The translations under genes and the position numbers were made by a program. This document shows, piece after piece, positions 1-8,129 of a stretch of DNA of 47,040 bases (its first letter is position 1; each line of letters starts with the position of its first letter). This DNA is from Lachnoanaerobaculum orale. GTDB lineage: Bacteria > Bacillota > Clostridia > Lachnospirales > Lachnospiraceae. The stretch is taken from positions 356,367-403,406 of the forward strand of contig NZ_RRCM01000002.1 of NCBI RefSeq assembly GCF_003862485.1. Reading direction: 5' to 3'. The notes below the pieces were generated by a model. It saw only the letters and a program-made list of their open reading frames with translations, was not told the origin of the DNA and made no database searches.

Positions 1-270
1 AAATAGATAATAAATTGACAAAAAAATAAGACTGAAATCCAGTCTTTATAAGGGTTTGAGGTTTATAAAGGGAATCGGTAGCTGTCAAACTCCCGTATGT
101 TGAGATGGTGTGTACTTTTTTGGGGAAATTTCACAATTTAAAAATAATATATTTTATTAATATTAAACACTTACAGATAAGGAAATTGGAGTGAAAACAT
201 TTACAGATTTACCGGTTTGTGGCACAATTAAAAGTACTAATGCAAATATTATGTAGAGAGGAGTTAAAAA
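1..270. other. Left-edge intergenic stretch, no gene recognised
   Basis: No convincing coding region is seen upstream of the ATPase gene. The minus strand holds a short open stretch ending at a stop near position 75 and followed by a terminator-like hairpin, so the edge may keep the last codons of a decayed gene, but nothing identifiable. The stretch 120-270 is very AT-rich and presumably carries the promoter of the next gene; I could not pick a convincing -35/-10 pair. Confidence 0.4.
20..46 (-). terminator. Rho-independent terminator, minus strand
   Basis: A 7-bp perfect stem (AAGACTG at 28-34, CAGTCTT at 40-46) with a 5-nt loop is followed, reading on the minus strand, by a run of seven T (20-26 as A on the plus strand). 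It would end transcription coming leftward from about position 120, where no intact gene remains. Confidence 0.55.
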
Positions 271-2271
271 TTGTATATAAGTAGAATAATAGATAAAAAT
301 ATAGGACCGATTTCTAAAATTGATATAAGCCCTTCTTTTATGGATGATGGAAAACCTAAGCCTCTTATAATAGTAGGTGAAAACGGTAGTGGAAAATCAA
401 CAATGATATCTAATATTGTAGATTCATTATATGAGCTTGCAGGAAGAGTATTTAGTAATGCATTACATCATGATAAAGAAAGTTATAATTATTCATACTA
501 TAAGGTTATCAGTAGTAATGAGATAAAAGTAGGAGAAAGATATCTTTTTTCTAGAGTGATATTTGATAATAGAGTGGAATATTTATTTAAAACTGGTGAT
601 TGTTCATTTGAACAATTTAAGAATGAGAGTGGTTATGATGGAGATATCACAAACTGGGATACAAATACCGGAATAAAGGAAATTTATGGTTTAGATAACG
701 AAGAAATAAAGGAAGTATTTTCTGAATATGTAATATGTTATTTTGGACCTGAACGCTATGAAAAGCCTAGTTGGTTAGGTGATACATATTATGATGATTT
801 GTCAACACATTTATATGTTGAACCTAAATTTAATAATAAGCTAAAGAATCCAATAATGGCATATAATATTGGTAAAGGTAATTTTAGATGGTTACTTGAT
901 GTAATTGCTGACTCAAGGACAGATATAGGTATAGAAAAAAATAATACTCTGAAAACAGTTCACACAAATATACAGGAATTAATAGCAATGTCATCAGCAC
1001 GACGAAATATTGAGAAAGTTATGAGTATTATACTAAATGAAGAGGTATATTTTGGACTTAACTTGAGAGTTCATGAAGGAGCAAGATTTAATATAAAAAG
1101 AGTTAAAGATGATTCAATAATTGCCTTATCAATGGATTCGTTGTCTACAGGACAATTGGCTCTTTTTAATATTTTTACAACTATAATTCGTTATGCAGAT
1201 AATAATGATATCAATAAGAGTGTATATCCGGAGAGTATAATGGGAATAGTAATTATCGATGAGATAGAATTACATCTTCATTCAATACATCAAAAAGATA
1301 TATTACCAAGATTGATGAAAGCGTTTCCATATGTTCAATTTATCGTAACAACACATTCACCATTATTTTTATTGGGACTGGAGGAGATATATGGTGATGA
1401 TGGTTTTGATATTTACCAAATGCCTGACGGAAACAGAATTGGTGTTGAAAGTTTTTCGGAATTTAAAAGAGCCTATGAATACTTTACTGAGACTGAAACA
1501 CATAATAAAAAGTTGAGGGAAGCAATTGATAAATCTGAATCAAGTAAACCGATTATTATAACTGAAGGAGCAACAGATTGGAAGCACATGCTTGCTGCGT
1601 ATAATAAACTATCAAAAATCGACAAGTATAAAGAAGTATTTAATGATTTAGATTTTGAATTTTTTGAGTATGAAGCAAAGAATAGTAATAAAAACACAGA
1701 AAATAAGATAGATATGGGTAACACTGCATTATCAACCATGTGTGAGAGCTACTCTAAAATGCCCAATAGTAGGAGAATGATTTTTATTGCAGATTGTGAT
1801 GATGATAGGACAAATAACAAGATGTCTTTACAAGGTGTTAAATATAAAACTTGGGGAAATAATGTATTTTCTTTTATTTTACCTATTCCTGACTTTAGAA
1901 AAGATACTCCAGAAATTTGTATAGAACATCTTTATAGTGATGATGAAATTAAAACTGAACACAAAGAAGGAGATATTTCACGTAGATTATATTTAGGTAA
2001 TGAATTTAATAGTCATGGATATATGACAAAAGAGGATAAATGTTGTGAAAAGAAAAAATTGTGTGGAAGTGATAAGATTTCAATTATTGATGGATCATTT
2101 GGAGAGAGAGTAATTAATCCTAAAGAAGACAACAGTCCGAACTTTGCACTTTCAAAAATGGATTTTGCAGAATGTGTATTGAATGAAAAATCTGGATTTG
2201 AAAATTTTGATTTTTCTAATTTTGTTCCTATATTTGAAATTATTAAAGAGATAATTGAAAATGAGAATTGA
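271..2271 (+). CDS. OLD-like ATPase with C-terminal TOPRIM domain
   Basis: A 666-residue protein with an ABC/SMC-type ATPase followed by a TOPRIM nuclease domain, the arrangement of OLD (overcoming lysogenization defect) nucleases. Seen: Walker A GENGSGKST at about 36-44; a signature-like LSTGQ near 291-295; Walker B IVIIDE near 326-331; a switch histidine in TTHSP near 362. The TOPRIM part has ITEGATD (acidic residues near 432 and 436) and IADCDDD near 505-511, as expected for metal binding. The start is TTG at 271, with GAGGAG 8 bases upstream. OLD family proteins are ATP-dependent nucleases, several with anti-phage activity. No UvrD-like partner (as in Gabija) and no reverse transcriptase lies next to it, so it appears to act alone. 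Codon use is strongly AT-biased, suggesting acquisition by transfer. A role in phage defence is inferred. Confidence 0.8.
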   Translation: MYISRIIDKNIGPISKIDISPSFMDDGKPKPLIIVGENGSGKSTMISNIVDSLYELAGRVFSNALHHDKESYNYSYYKVISSNEIKVGERYLFSRVIFDNRVEYLFKTGDCSFEQFKNESGYDGDITNWDTNTGIKEIYGLDNEEIKEVFSEYVICYFGPERYEKPSWLGDTYYDDLSTHLYVEPKFNNKLKNPIMAYNIGKGNFRWLLDVIADSRTDIGIEKNNTLKTVHTNIQELIAMSSARRNIEKVMSIILNEEVYFGLNLRVHEGARFNIKRVKDDSIIALSMDSLSTGQLALFNIFTTIIRYADNNDINKSVYPESIMGIVIIDEIELHLHSIHQKDILPRLMKAFPYVQFIVTTHSPLFLLGLEEIYGDDGFDIYQMPDGNRIGVESFSEFKRAYEYFTETETHNKKLREAIDKSESSKPIIITEGATDWKHMLAAYNKLSKIDKYKEVFNDLDFEFFEYEAKNSNKNTENKIDMGNTALSTMCESYSKMPNSRRMIFIADCDDDRTNNKMSLQGVKYKTWGNNVFSFILPIPDFRKDTPEICIEHLYSDDEIKTEHKEGDISRRLYLGNEFNSHGYMTKEDKCCEKKKLCGSDKISIIDGSFGERVINPKEDNSPNFALSKMDFAECVLNEKSGFENFDFSNFVPIFEIIKEIIENEN

Positions 2272-2304
2272 TATAAAGATAAATTAAACATACAAAAACA
2301 CTTG

Positions 2305-2349
2305 ATTTTCACCTCTAAGTACAATGAAATGATACTTAGAGGTGAAAAT
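2305..2349. terminator. Bidirectional terminator between convergent genes
   Basis: A perfect 17-bp inverted repeat (2305-2321 and 2333-2349) with an 11-base loop sits between the stop of the ATPase gene and the stop of the convergent MerR gene. The arms begin with A/T runs on both sides, so it can serve as an intrinsic terminator for both strands. Confidence 0.8.
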
Positions 2350-2369
2350 ATATTAAAAAGATTTATAAA

Positions 2370-3104
2370 TTAAATCTCTTTTACATACTGTTGAATTGCA
2401 TTACATAGATACTGTGCCATACCTTCTCCGAATTTGTCCATATTATCTTTAAATTCCGGATTTTTAACATATCCATAGCCTATGCTTGAAAATACATCCG
2501 CACTACAGTCAAATGAGTATTCACAAATATGTTTATGAAGCTTTTTTGCCAGTTCTGTATTTTCTTTTGATGTAGCCTTCAGTCCCTTTGACATATTATT
2601 CGATATGGCAAAAAAGATATTATTAAAACCATCGGTAATTTCCTGTTCTCTTCCTTTTTGCTTTTTAACAGCTTCTTCAATAACTTCCTTTCCATAAAGG
2701 TCTATTGCTTTTTGTTTATATTTTTCATTGTCCTGATATGTAAAACCTTTGAATTTTTCTTTTGTTGACATAGTAATTCTCCTTTCTCTTGACTCAATAG
2801 TCTTTTCCAATGTATCAATAAGTGTTAAGAGTTTTTGCTTTTCTTTTTGCATCAAAACGAGTTGTTTCTTTAGATGATGGAGTATTTCCGAATCTTCCTG
2901 TTTTAATAAATCCTTTATCTGTTTTAAAGGAAATCCCAGATATTTATAAAACAATATCATTTGCAAAAAAGACATATCATCCTCGGAATAATATCTGTAC
3001 CCGTTTTCATGCTTTTTAGGTGAAAGTAAACCTAGTTCATCATAATGGTGTAAAGTGCGCACCGATACACCGCTTATTTCACTAACCTTTTTAATTAAAA
3101 ACAT
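2370..3104 (-). CDS. MerR family regulator with TipAS-type effector domain
   Basis: A 244-residue MerR-type transcription factor. The N-terminal winged helix (about 1-70) shows the family pattern SVRTLHHYDELGLL followed by NGYRYYSEDD; a long dimerisation helix rich in K/E/L follows (about 75-115). Residues about 120-244 resemble the TipAS domain, which binds thiopeptide and other drugs in TipA-like activators. The start chosen is the ATG at 3104 because AGGAGG lies just upstream and the MerR fold begins there; an upstream in-frame extension adds 18 residues that match nothing. The gene is divergent from the IS remnant and has its own promoter with a 19-bp spacer, so autoregulation is likely. 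No drug-efflux target lies directly downstream. The ligand is unknown. Confidence 0.85.
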   Translation of the reverse strand: MFLIKKVSEISGVSVRTLHHYDELGLLSPKKHENGYRYYSEDDMSFLQMILFYKYLGFPLKQIKDLLKQEDSEILHHLKKQLVLMQKEKQKLLTLIDTLEKTIESRERRITMSTKEKFKGFTYQDNEKYKQKAIDLYGKEVIEEAVKKQKGREQEITDGFNNIFFAISNNMSKGLKATSKENTELAKKLHKHICEYSFDCSADVFSSIGYGYVKNPEFKDNMDKFGEGMAQYLCNAIQQYVKEI

Positions 3105-3127
3105 TTGAGAACCTCCTAACAAGGATA

Positions 3128-3158
3128 AGTATAAACTATGACGCAATGTTATAGTCAA
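3128..3158 (-). promoter_or_regulatory. MerR-type promoter with 19-bp spacer and operator dyad
   Basis: On the minus strand, TTGACT (3153-3158) and TATACT (3128-3133) are separated by 19 bp, the overlong spacing typical of MerR-activated promoters. The spacer region carries an imperfect dyad (ACTATAAC / GTCATAGT, 7 of 8 pairs), the expected binding site of the regulator encoded directly downstream. Confidence 0.7.
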
Positions 3159-3199
3159 TACTTAAAATTAAAGATTATTCATATTAACAAAATATTTAT

Positions 3200-3216
3200 C
3201 CTGAATTATTCACGGT
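3200..3216 (+). repeat. IS1380 terminal inverted repeat (left)
   Basis: CCTGAATTATTCACGGT; it pairs with the copy at 4190-4206 with two mismatches. Confidence 0.75.
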
Positions 3217-3289
3217 GCAATATTTAAATTAAGTACCGTGCTATAAATCTCTAAACTTAATCCATGAAGCTATAACTGACTTAATACAC

Positions 3290-4041
3290 CTAAAAATGGG
3301 CTGACTCCATGTTTGTAACAATGAATGTATACATGTATGTCATTTGGTTTTCAGGCTTTTCAACTTTACAGACAACACGTCTTTCATAAGGCCAAGGTCC
3401 GGCTTGATACATGAATTCACCATAAACTACAGCATAATCTACTTTGTTGTTTTTTGTAATTTCATCAAGTTCATCTACAAGGTAAGATGCCTTATCATGA
3501 AGTACAGCATTTTCTTTCAAACGAATTACATAACCGGTATCGTTTTCTTCACACTGTTTATAAAACTTAGTGTTGCAAAACCGCTATCAACACGAAGAAG
3601 AAGTTTAACTTCCGGAAAATCTTCAAGTATAGGCTGAAGAAAGTCCACAACCCCTGTACTTGAATACTGAGTTCCATCCCGGAGCTGAATTTTAATTAAA
3701 TCTCCGGTAATTCATCATAGCAAACAAGCGGATGCTAAAGTACCTTTATTAAGCACTGCTTTAAACGCAGGATCATTTGTAAGTTCATATGAAGTGTCAT
3801 CTTCAAAATAGCCTGCAATGATCATATATATCATCTGAAGAAAGTTTTATTTATCAGTATGATAACAAAATAATGCAGAATCATTGGTTTTAAATGATTG
3901 ACCGAAAAGTTTATCAATGCCAAGTTTACTTACGAATTCTTTTATAAGAAGTAAGCCGGCATCGGAGGATAAATCGCCTCCATCGAAATTAATTTTAATT
4001 TTTCTATTGCTTTCAAGTGATAAGGTGTTTACAATACTCAT
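3290..4041 (-). pseudogene. IS1380-family transposase, frameshifted and truncated
   Basis: The N-terminus begins at 4041 (after GAGGG) and reads as an IS1380 transposase start, with INFDGGDLSSDAGLLLIKEF. After HTDK a stop codon interrupts it, but homologous sequence continues in other frames (MIYMIIAGYFEDD, then LTNDPAFKAVLNKGTLAS), then after further frameshifts through DFLQPILEDFPEVKLLLRVD into the open segment at 3290-3520, which includes a YGEFMYQAGPWPYERRVV-like stretch. It then stops at 3290, well short of a full transposase C-terminus. At least three disruptions are visible, so the gene is dead. Confidence 0.8.
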
Positions 4042-4189
4042 AGAGGGCTCCTTTGTGTAATTTTGTTAAGTTTAAAGCACTTTAAATTTACCACAAATGG
4101 ACGCTCTTTTTTTATTCACTTGATAAGTGAATGGTAATATTTAGTAATAACATAGTAATAATGTGGCTTTCAGCCACTTTCATGGTGTT

Positions 4190-4206
4190 ACCGTGAATAA
4201 TCTAGG
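4190..4206 (-). repeat. IS1380 terminal inverted repeat (right)
   Basis: Read on the minus strand this is CCTAGATTATTCACGGT, matching the left end at 15 of 17 positions. Confidence 0.75.
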
Positions 4207-4237
4207 TTAAATATAAAAAAATGAGGTGAGAAAAGAA

Positions 4238-5197
4238 ATGGAGTTAAATGAAAACAATGTTATTGAAAATACTTATGATAAACTCTTTTTTACAGAAAAA
4301 AAGCAGACAAAGGATATACAAATATATTGCTTAAAAAATGATACAGGAACAGGTGAAATGCGCTGCTATAATCTTTTGGAGGGAATTCAACTTTCTTACA
4401 ATACTTTGAATATGCAAACTACTTATCAAAAGGTAGAGCCTAAGGAGGGTATGTTACAGATTGATCATTGTTTAGAAGGTTGTTATGAATTTATTTTAGA
4501 AAATAACGAGCATGCCTTTTTAGGGAGAGGAGATTTAAGTATTGTTGATCTTGGAAAAGCTATATTTAAAAATTCATGTATTCCAATGAAAAAATATGTT
4601 GGGCTTTCACTTTTTATTGATATAAATGTGGCTCAAAAATCAATTGATAAATATTTCCCATATGGAGACATCAATCTGAGCAGATTACGAGATAGACTGT
4701 GTAAAAATGGAGCATCTTTGATTATACGTTCTCGTGATGGAATAAATCATATTATCAACGAATTGTATGAGGTAGATGAAAGAGTAAGACTTCCATACTC
4801 TATTATAAAAACGATAGAGTTACTTTTATTTTTAAGATTGATAGAATCAAAAGATACAGAACAGTTTTCATCATTTTCCGAACCGGTATACAGAGCAACT
4901 CAAGAGTGTTATAAAATGATTATAGAAAATCCTTTTGAATGGCTGAAGATAAAAGATTTAGCGAAAAAGTTTGCGGTTTCCGAATCAAGTCTTAAAAATT
5001 GCTTTCAATGTATTTCGGGGCAATCGATAGGTGCTTTTATGAGGACAAACAGAATAAAAGAAGCAGCAATTCTTTTGAGTAAAAAACCATACTTAAGTAT
5101 AGGGAAACTTGCCGAGATGGCCGGTTATGAAAATCAAAGCAAGTTTTCAAAGGCGTTTAAAAGTATTATGGGTAAATCTCCAAGTGAATTTAAGTGA
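4238..5197 (+). CDS. AraC family transcriptional regulator
   Basis: A 319-residue regulator with a variable N-terminal domain (about 1-215) and a C-terminal double helix-turn-helix of the AraC/XylS type (about 220-319): IKDLAKKFAVSESSLKNCF, then GKLAEMAGYENQSKFSKAFK and the usual MGKSPSEFK end. I chose the ATG at 4238 because GAGGTGAG sits 8 bases upstream; a GTG at 4226 falls inside that ribosome binding site. It lies immediately upstream of, and in the same direction as, an ECF/ABC import cluster. AraC regulators such as YbtA control siderophore uptake loci with YbtPQ-type transporters, so regulation of the downstream genes in response to the imported ligand is the likely role (inferred). 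Confidence 0.85.
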   Translation: MELNENNVIENTYDKLFFTEKKQTKDIQIYCLKNDTGTGEMRCYNLLEGIQLSYNTLNMQTTYQKVEPKEGMLQIDHCLEGCYEFILENNEHAFLGRGDLSIVDLGKAIFKNSCIPMKKYVGLSLFIDINVAQKSIDKYFPYGDINLSRLRDRLCKNGASLIIRSRDGINHIINELYEVDERVRLPYSIIKTIELLLFLRLIESKDTEQFSSFSEPVYRATQECYKMIIENPFEWLKIKDLAKKFAVSESSLKNCFQCISGQSIGAFMRTNRIKEAAILLSKKPYLSIGKLAEMAGYENQSKFSKAFKSIMGKSPSEFK

Positions 5198-5287
5198 GAG
5201 CAATTTGTCTTTTTGGAGTTAAAAAATACCCAATTGGTTATAGAGAACTTCTAACATTGCAGGTACACTTAACATAGATGGTGATAT

Positions 5288-5319
5288 AAGGCACCGGTAC
5301 ACCGGTGCCTTAATTTTTT
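5288..5319 (+). terminator. Terminator or attenuator ahead of the import operon
   Basis: An 11-bp perfect stem (AAGGCACCGGT at 5288-5298, ACCGGTGCCTT at 5301-5311) is followed by AATTTTTT. It lies 90 bases after the AraC stop and 58 bases before the next start, so it could end the AraC transcript or act as a conditional attenuator for the operon. The gap 5198-5377 holds no gene. Confidence 0.8.
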
Positions 5320-5377
5320 CATCAGGGTTAGTTGAAGCTAACAAATAAAGAACCGGAATTTAGGAGGGAAGTTTATT

Positions 5378-5956
5378 ATGAAATTAAAAGACATTATTCA
5401 AATCACTGTATTTACAGTTATTGCTTTTGTTTTAGGTATGGCTGTATCAATGGGAACAGGAATGTTGGGAACAGTTTCTCTTTATGTTGCAAGTGGATTT
5501 TCTGCACTTGTAATTGCACCGCCATTTGTTGTAATGGCAAAAAAGATTAAGAAAAAACCTTCAGCATTTATATTTTTCATGTTGTTGGCTATTTTTTGGT
5601 CATTAATGGGATATTGGCCGATGCTTATTATAAATTTAATAGCAGGTATTGTGGCCGAAATTATCATAGGAAATTATGAAGATGATAAACGAGTTGCAGC
5701 GGCAGTGGCGACCGGAATGTTTATCATTTCAATGCACGCTATGACTTTTGTAAAAATTTTAGGCCCTGAAAAATTAGTGGAAGTATTTACTGTTTTTTCT
5801 CCGGAGCAAGCTCAATATATGTACACATTTTTTACACCTAAAGCAATGTTGATTTCGATTGCTATAAATATCGTTTTAGTTATTGTGGCCGGCATGTTCG
5901 GAATGTATATCAATAATAAATTTTTTGAAAAAAGAGAAGAGAAAGGGATACTTTAA
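5378..5956 (+). CDS. MptD-family ECF transporter S component
   Basis: A 192-residue, very hydrophobic protein with about five to six membrane segments. It resembles the Trep_Strep/MptD family of putative substrate-binding (S) subunits of energy-coupling factor importers. ATG at 5378 follows AGGAGGGA. The stop overlaps the next start by one base, so it is translationally coupled to the T component, followed by the ATPase: a complete ECF transporter (S-T-A). The S subunit determines the substrate; in this gene neighbourhood, with IrtAB/YbtPQ-like ABC proteins and an AraC regulator, a metal chelate or related cofactor is the most plausible ligand, but the sequence alone cannot tell. Confidence 0.8.
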   Translation: MKLKDIIQITVFTVIAFVLGMAVSMGTGMLGTVSLYVASGFSALVIAPPFVVMAKKIKKKPSAFIFFMLLAIFWSLMGYWPMLIINLIAGIVAEIIIGNYEDDKRVAAAVATGMFIISMHAMTFVKILGPEKLVEVFTVFSPEQAQYMYTFFTPKAMLISIAINIVLVIVAGMFGMYINNKFFEKREEKGIL

Positions 5957-6636
5957 TGCAAAAAAACACAGTAAAAGAGACTTGCATAGTTAATAGTATA
6001 GTTTTGTTTATCCTCATCGTTTCATTTTCCATTACACTTTTTATTACTGATAAACTTGGCTATTATATTATGATGTCCGTTTCATTTATTTTGTTACTAA
6101 CGCATTCAAAAAAAGCATTTCTTAGTGTGTCTGTAAAGTACCTGTTTCTTTTATTGCTTTTGCATTTGTTGGGGAAACTTCCTTATGAACTTGGAGTGGC
6201 GTCTTTTATAGGTTTACTCTTAATTGGGATAAAACTTTTTCCTATTTTTGTTTTAGGTAGGATACTGATTTCTTTATCGCCACTTACTATAATGAGTTCC
6301 TTAAGGAAAATTGGAATTACAAATAACTTTAACCTTAGTATTGCTACGGGACTTAGATTTATGAGTGAAATGGAAATAAGGATTAAAGAAATACGAAATG
6401 GTATGAAAGTAAGGGGTTTAAAAATAAGCCTCTTACATCCTGTCCGTTCATTTGAACTTTATCTTATTCCATTGATGTATAAGTGTCTTCATGTAAGCGA
6501 AACTTTAACATCTTCCATTATTTCAAAAGGTGCAGAGTATAAAATAAAAAAAACAAGTTACAATCCAACTAAATATAATATTTTTGACTTGATTTGTTTG
6601 GTTGTTTCTTTTTATTTAGTATGGAGATTGTTTTAG
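5956..6636 (+). CDS. ECF transporter T component (EcfT-like)
   Basis: A 226-residue integral membrane protein with several transmembrane segments in the first half and a cytoplasmic coupling region. The EcfT coupling helices carry short xRG-type motifs that dock into the ATPases: here GMKVRGL (about 150-156) fits, while the second site appears as ISKGAEY (about 189-195), a variant with K in place of R. It shares one base with the S component stop and is followed 16 bases later by the ATPase gene. Role: transmit ATP hydrolysis to toppling of the S component in the membrane. Confidence 0.8.
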   Translation: MQKNTVKETCIVNSIVLFILIVSFSITLFITDKLGYYIMMSVSFILLLTHSKKAFLSVSVKYLFLLLLLHLLGKLPYELGVASFIGLLLIGIKLFPIFVLGRILISLSPLTIMSSLRKIGITNNFNLSIATGLRFMSEMEIRIKEIRNGMKVRGLKISLLHPVRSFELYLIPLMYKCLHVSETLTSSIISKGAEYKIKKTSYNPTKYNIFDLICLVVSFYLVWRLF

Positions 6637-6652
6637 ATACAGAGGATTATAA

Positions 6653-8098
6653 ATGAAAATTTTAGAAGTCAAAATCAACAAATTTAAGTATAAAAACAGC
6701 AAAGAGATTATCTTAAAAAATTTAAGTTTAAGTGTTGAGCCGGGTGAATTGATTGTTATAACAGGACTTTCAGGATGTGGAAAAACGACTTTGACAAGAA
6801 TATTAAATGGCTTAATTCCCAATCACTATGAGGGTGATTTAGACGGAGAAGTAAAATTATTTGATAAAAATTTGCCGGACTATGAAAAAGGTGAGCTTGC
6901 AAAATATATCGGCAATGTGTTTCAAAATCCGTCGGATCAGTTTTTTGCTACCATTGCGGAGGAAGAAGTTGCCTTTGTTGGAGAAAGTTTAGGAATGCCT
7001 CTTGAGGAATTAAAGCAAAAAACAAAAGAAGCCTTTGAGAAAATGGGGATTTCTGACTTGATGGATAAGAAACTTTCTGAACTTTCCGGAGGACAGAAAC
7101 AAAAAGTGGCGATCGCTTCCACTTTACTATATGATACGAAAATTATTTTCTTTGACGAGCCTTCCTCCAATTTGGATTATCAAGGGATTGCTCAGTTTAG
7201 AGATATTGTCCGCACTTTAAAAGAAATGGGAAAGGCGATTATTATTGCGGAACATCGATTGTTTTTTTTGAATGATTTATATGACCGGTTAATCTATATG
7301 AAAGATGGGACAATCGAGAGGGTGTTTTCTCAAGGAGAACTCACAGAGGATGACTGTAAAAAATATGGATTACGAGCAATCAGTTATCAGTCTCTGAAAG
7401 CACAAAACTCGGATGAAGAGCAAGAAAAGGTTGCCGAGATCGTGGATTTAAGTATCAATATCGGGAAACAGGAACTTATAAAGAATCTTTCTTTTAATCT
7501 TCATTATGGAGAAATAATGGCAATCATCGGGGAAAATGGAATCGGAAAAACAACATTAGGAAGAACTTTGGCAGGTTTAATTAAAAATAAAGGGAAAATA
7601 AGCTATGGAAAAACAACGAAAGAAAGATTGAAGCAATCGTATTATATGATGCAGGATGTGGATTATCAAATTTTCTTTGATACGGTGGAAAATGAACTGA
7701 TTCCTAAAAATAAAGTGAAAGATAGTGAATACTTAAAAGAAGTCACTACCTATATTCATGCAATTGATTTGTGGGATAAAAAAATGGATCACCCACAAGA
7801 GCTTTCCGGCGGGCAAAAGCAAAGGCTTGCACTTGCGACTGCCTTTTTAAGTGAAAGAAAAATCATTATATTGGACGAGCCGACTTCAGGGCTTGATTAT
7901 AAGAGAATGAAAGAAATAGGAGCTATGATAAGGAGATATGCCGCCAAGAGACCGGTGGTTATTATTACTCATGATTTAGAACTTCTCTTTGAGGTGTGTA
8001 ATACGGTGTTGATGCTGGATGACAAGACTCATAAAAAGATAGCTGTAAAAGGAAATGAAGATAAAATATCGGATTTCTTATTTGCTCCCATAAGATAA
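6653..8098 (+). CDS. ECF transporter ATPase, two nucleotide-binding domains fused
   Basis: A 481-residue protein joining EcfA1- and EcfA2-like ATPases in one chain. Domain 1: Walker A GLSGCGKTT near 38-46, a Q-loop in VFQNPSDQFF, signature LSGGQKQ near 144-150, Walker B FFDEPSSNLD near 168. Domain 2: Walker A GENGIGKTT near 293-301, signature LSGGQKQR near 384-391, Walker B ILDEPTSGLD, switch histidine in ITHD. Both sites look intact. It energises the S and T components encoded directly upstream. Fused dimer ATPases of this kind are common in MptD-type clusters. RBS is weak (a purine-rich AGAGGA lies before the ATG). Confidence 0.9.
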   Translation: MKILEVKINKFKYKNSKEIILKNLSLSVEPGELIVITGLSGCGKTTLTRILNGLIPNHYEGDLDGEVKLFDKNLPDYEKGELAKYIGNVFQNPSDQFFATIAEEEVAFVGESLGMPLEELKQKTKEAFEKMGISDLMDKKLSELSGGQKQKVAIASTLLYDTKIIFFDEPSSNLDYQGIAQFRDIVRTLKEMGKAIIIAEHRLFFLNDLYDRLIYMKDGTIERVFSQGELTEDDCKKYGLRAISYQSLKAQNSDEEQEKVAEIVDLSINIGKQELIKNLSFNLHYGEIMAIIGENGIGKTTLGRTLAGLIKNKGKISYGKTTKERLKQSYYMMQDVDYQIFFDTVENELIPKNKVKDSEYLKEVTTYIHAIDLWDKKMDHPQELSGGQKQRLALATAFLSERKIIILDEPTSGLDYKRMKEIGAMIRRYAAKRPVVIITHDLELLFEVCNTVLMLDDKTHKKIAVKGNEDKISDFLFAPIR

Positions 8099-8129
8099 AA
8101 ATTTTTGGTATAAGAGGAGGATTTAAATT

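Larger units (their letters stand above)
3200..4206 (-). mobile_element. Decayed IS1380-family insertion sequence
   Basis: A roughly 1-kb element bounded by 17-bp imperfect terminal inverted repeats (3200-3216 and 4190-4206, 15 of 17 matching, containing ATTATTCACGGT). It encloses a broken transposase on the minus strand. Intact members of this family are usually around 1.5-1.7 kb, so internal sequence has been lost as well as the frame. Flanking bases TTAT and TTAA do not form an exact target duplication. It lies between the MerR gene and the AraC/transport cluster, which fits past horizontal gene movement here. Confidence 0.75.

Noticed and set aside
75-119. Minus-strand short reading frame ending in REFDSYRFPL, possible transposase remnant
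   Set aside because: Too short to assign; could be chance. Only the terminator next to it was kept.
2822-3019. Plus-strand open frame within the MerR gene
   Set aside because: Shadow frame with no RBS, within a well-supported minus-strand gene.
5332-5550. Plus-strand 72-codon frame overlapping the MptD-type gene
   Set aside because: Out-of-frame shadow rich in Cys; the overlapping gene has a strong RBS and family match.
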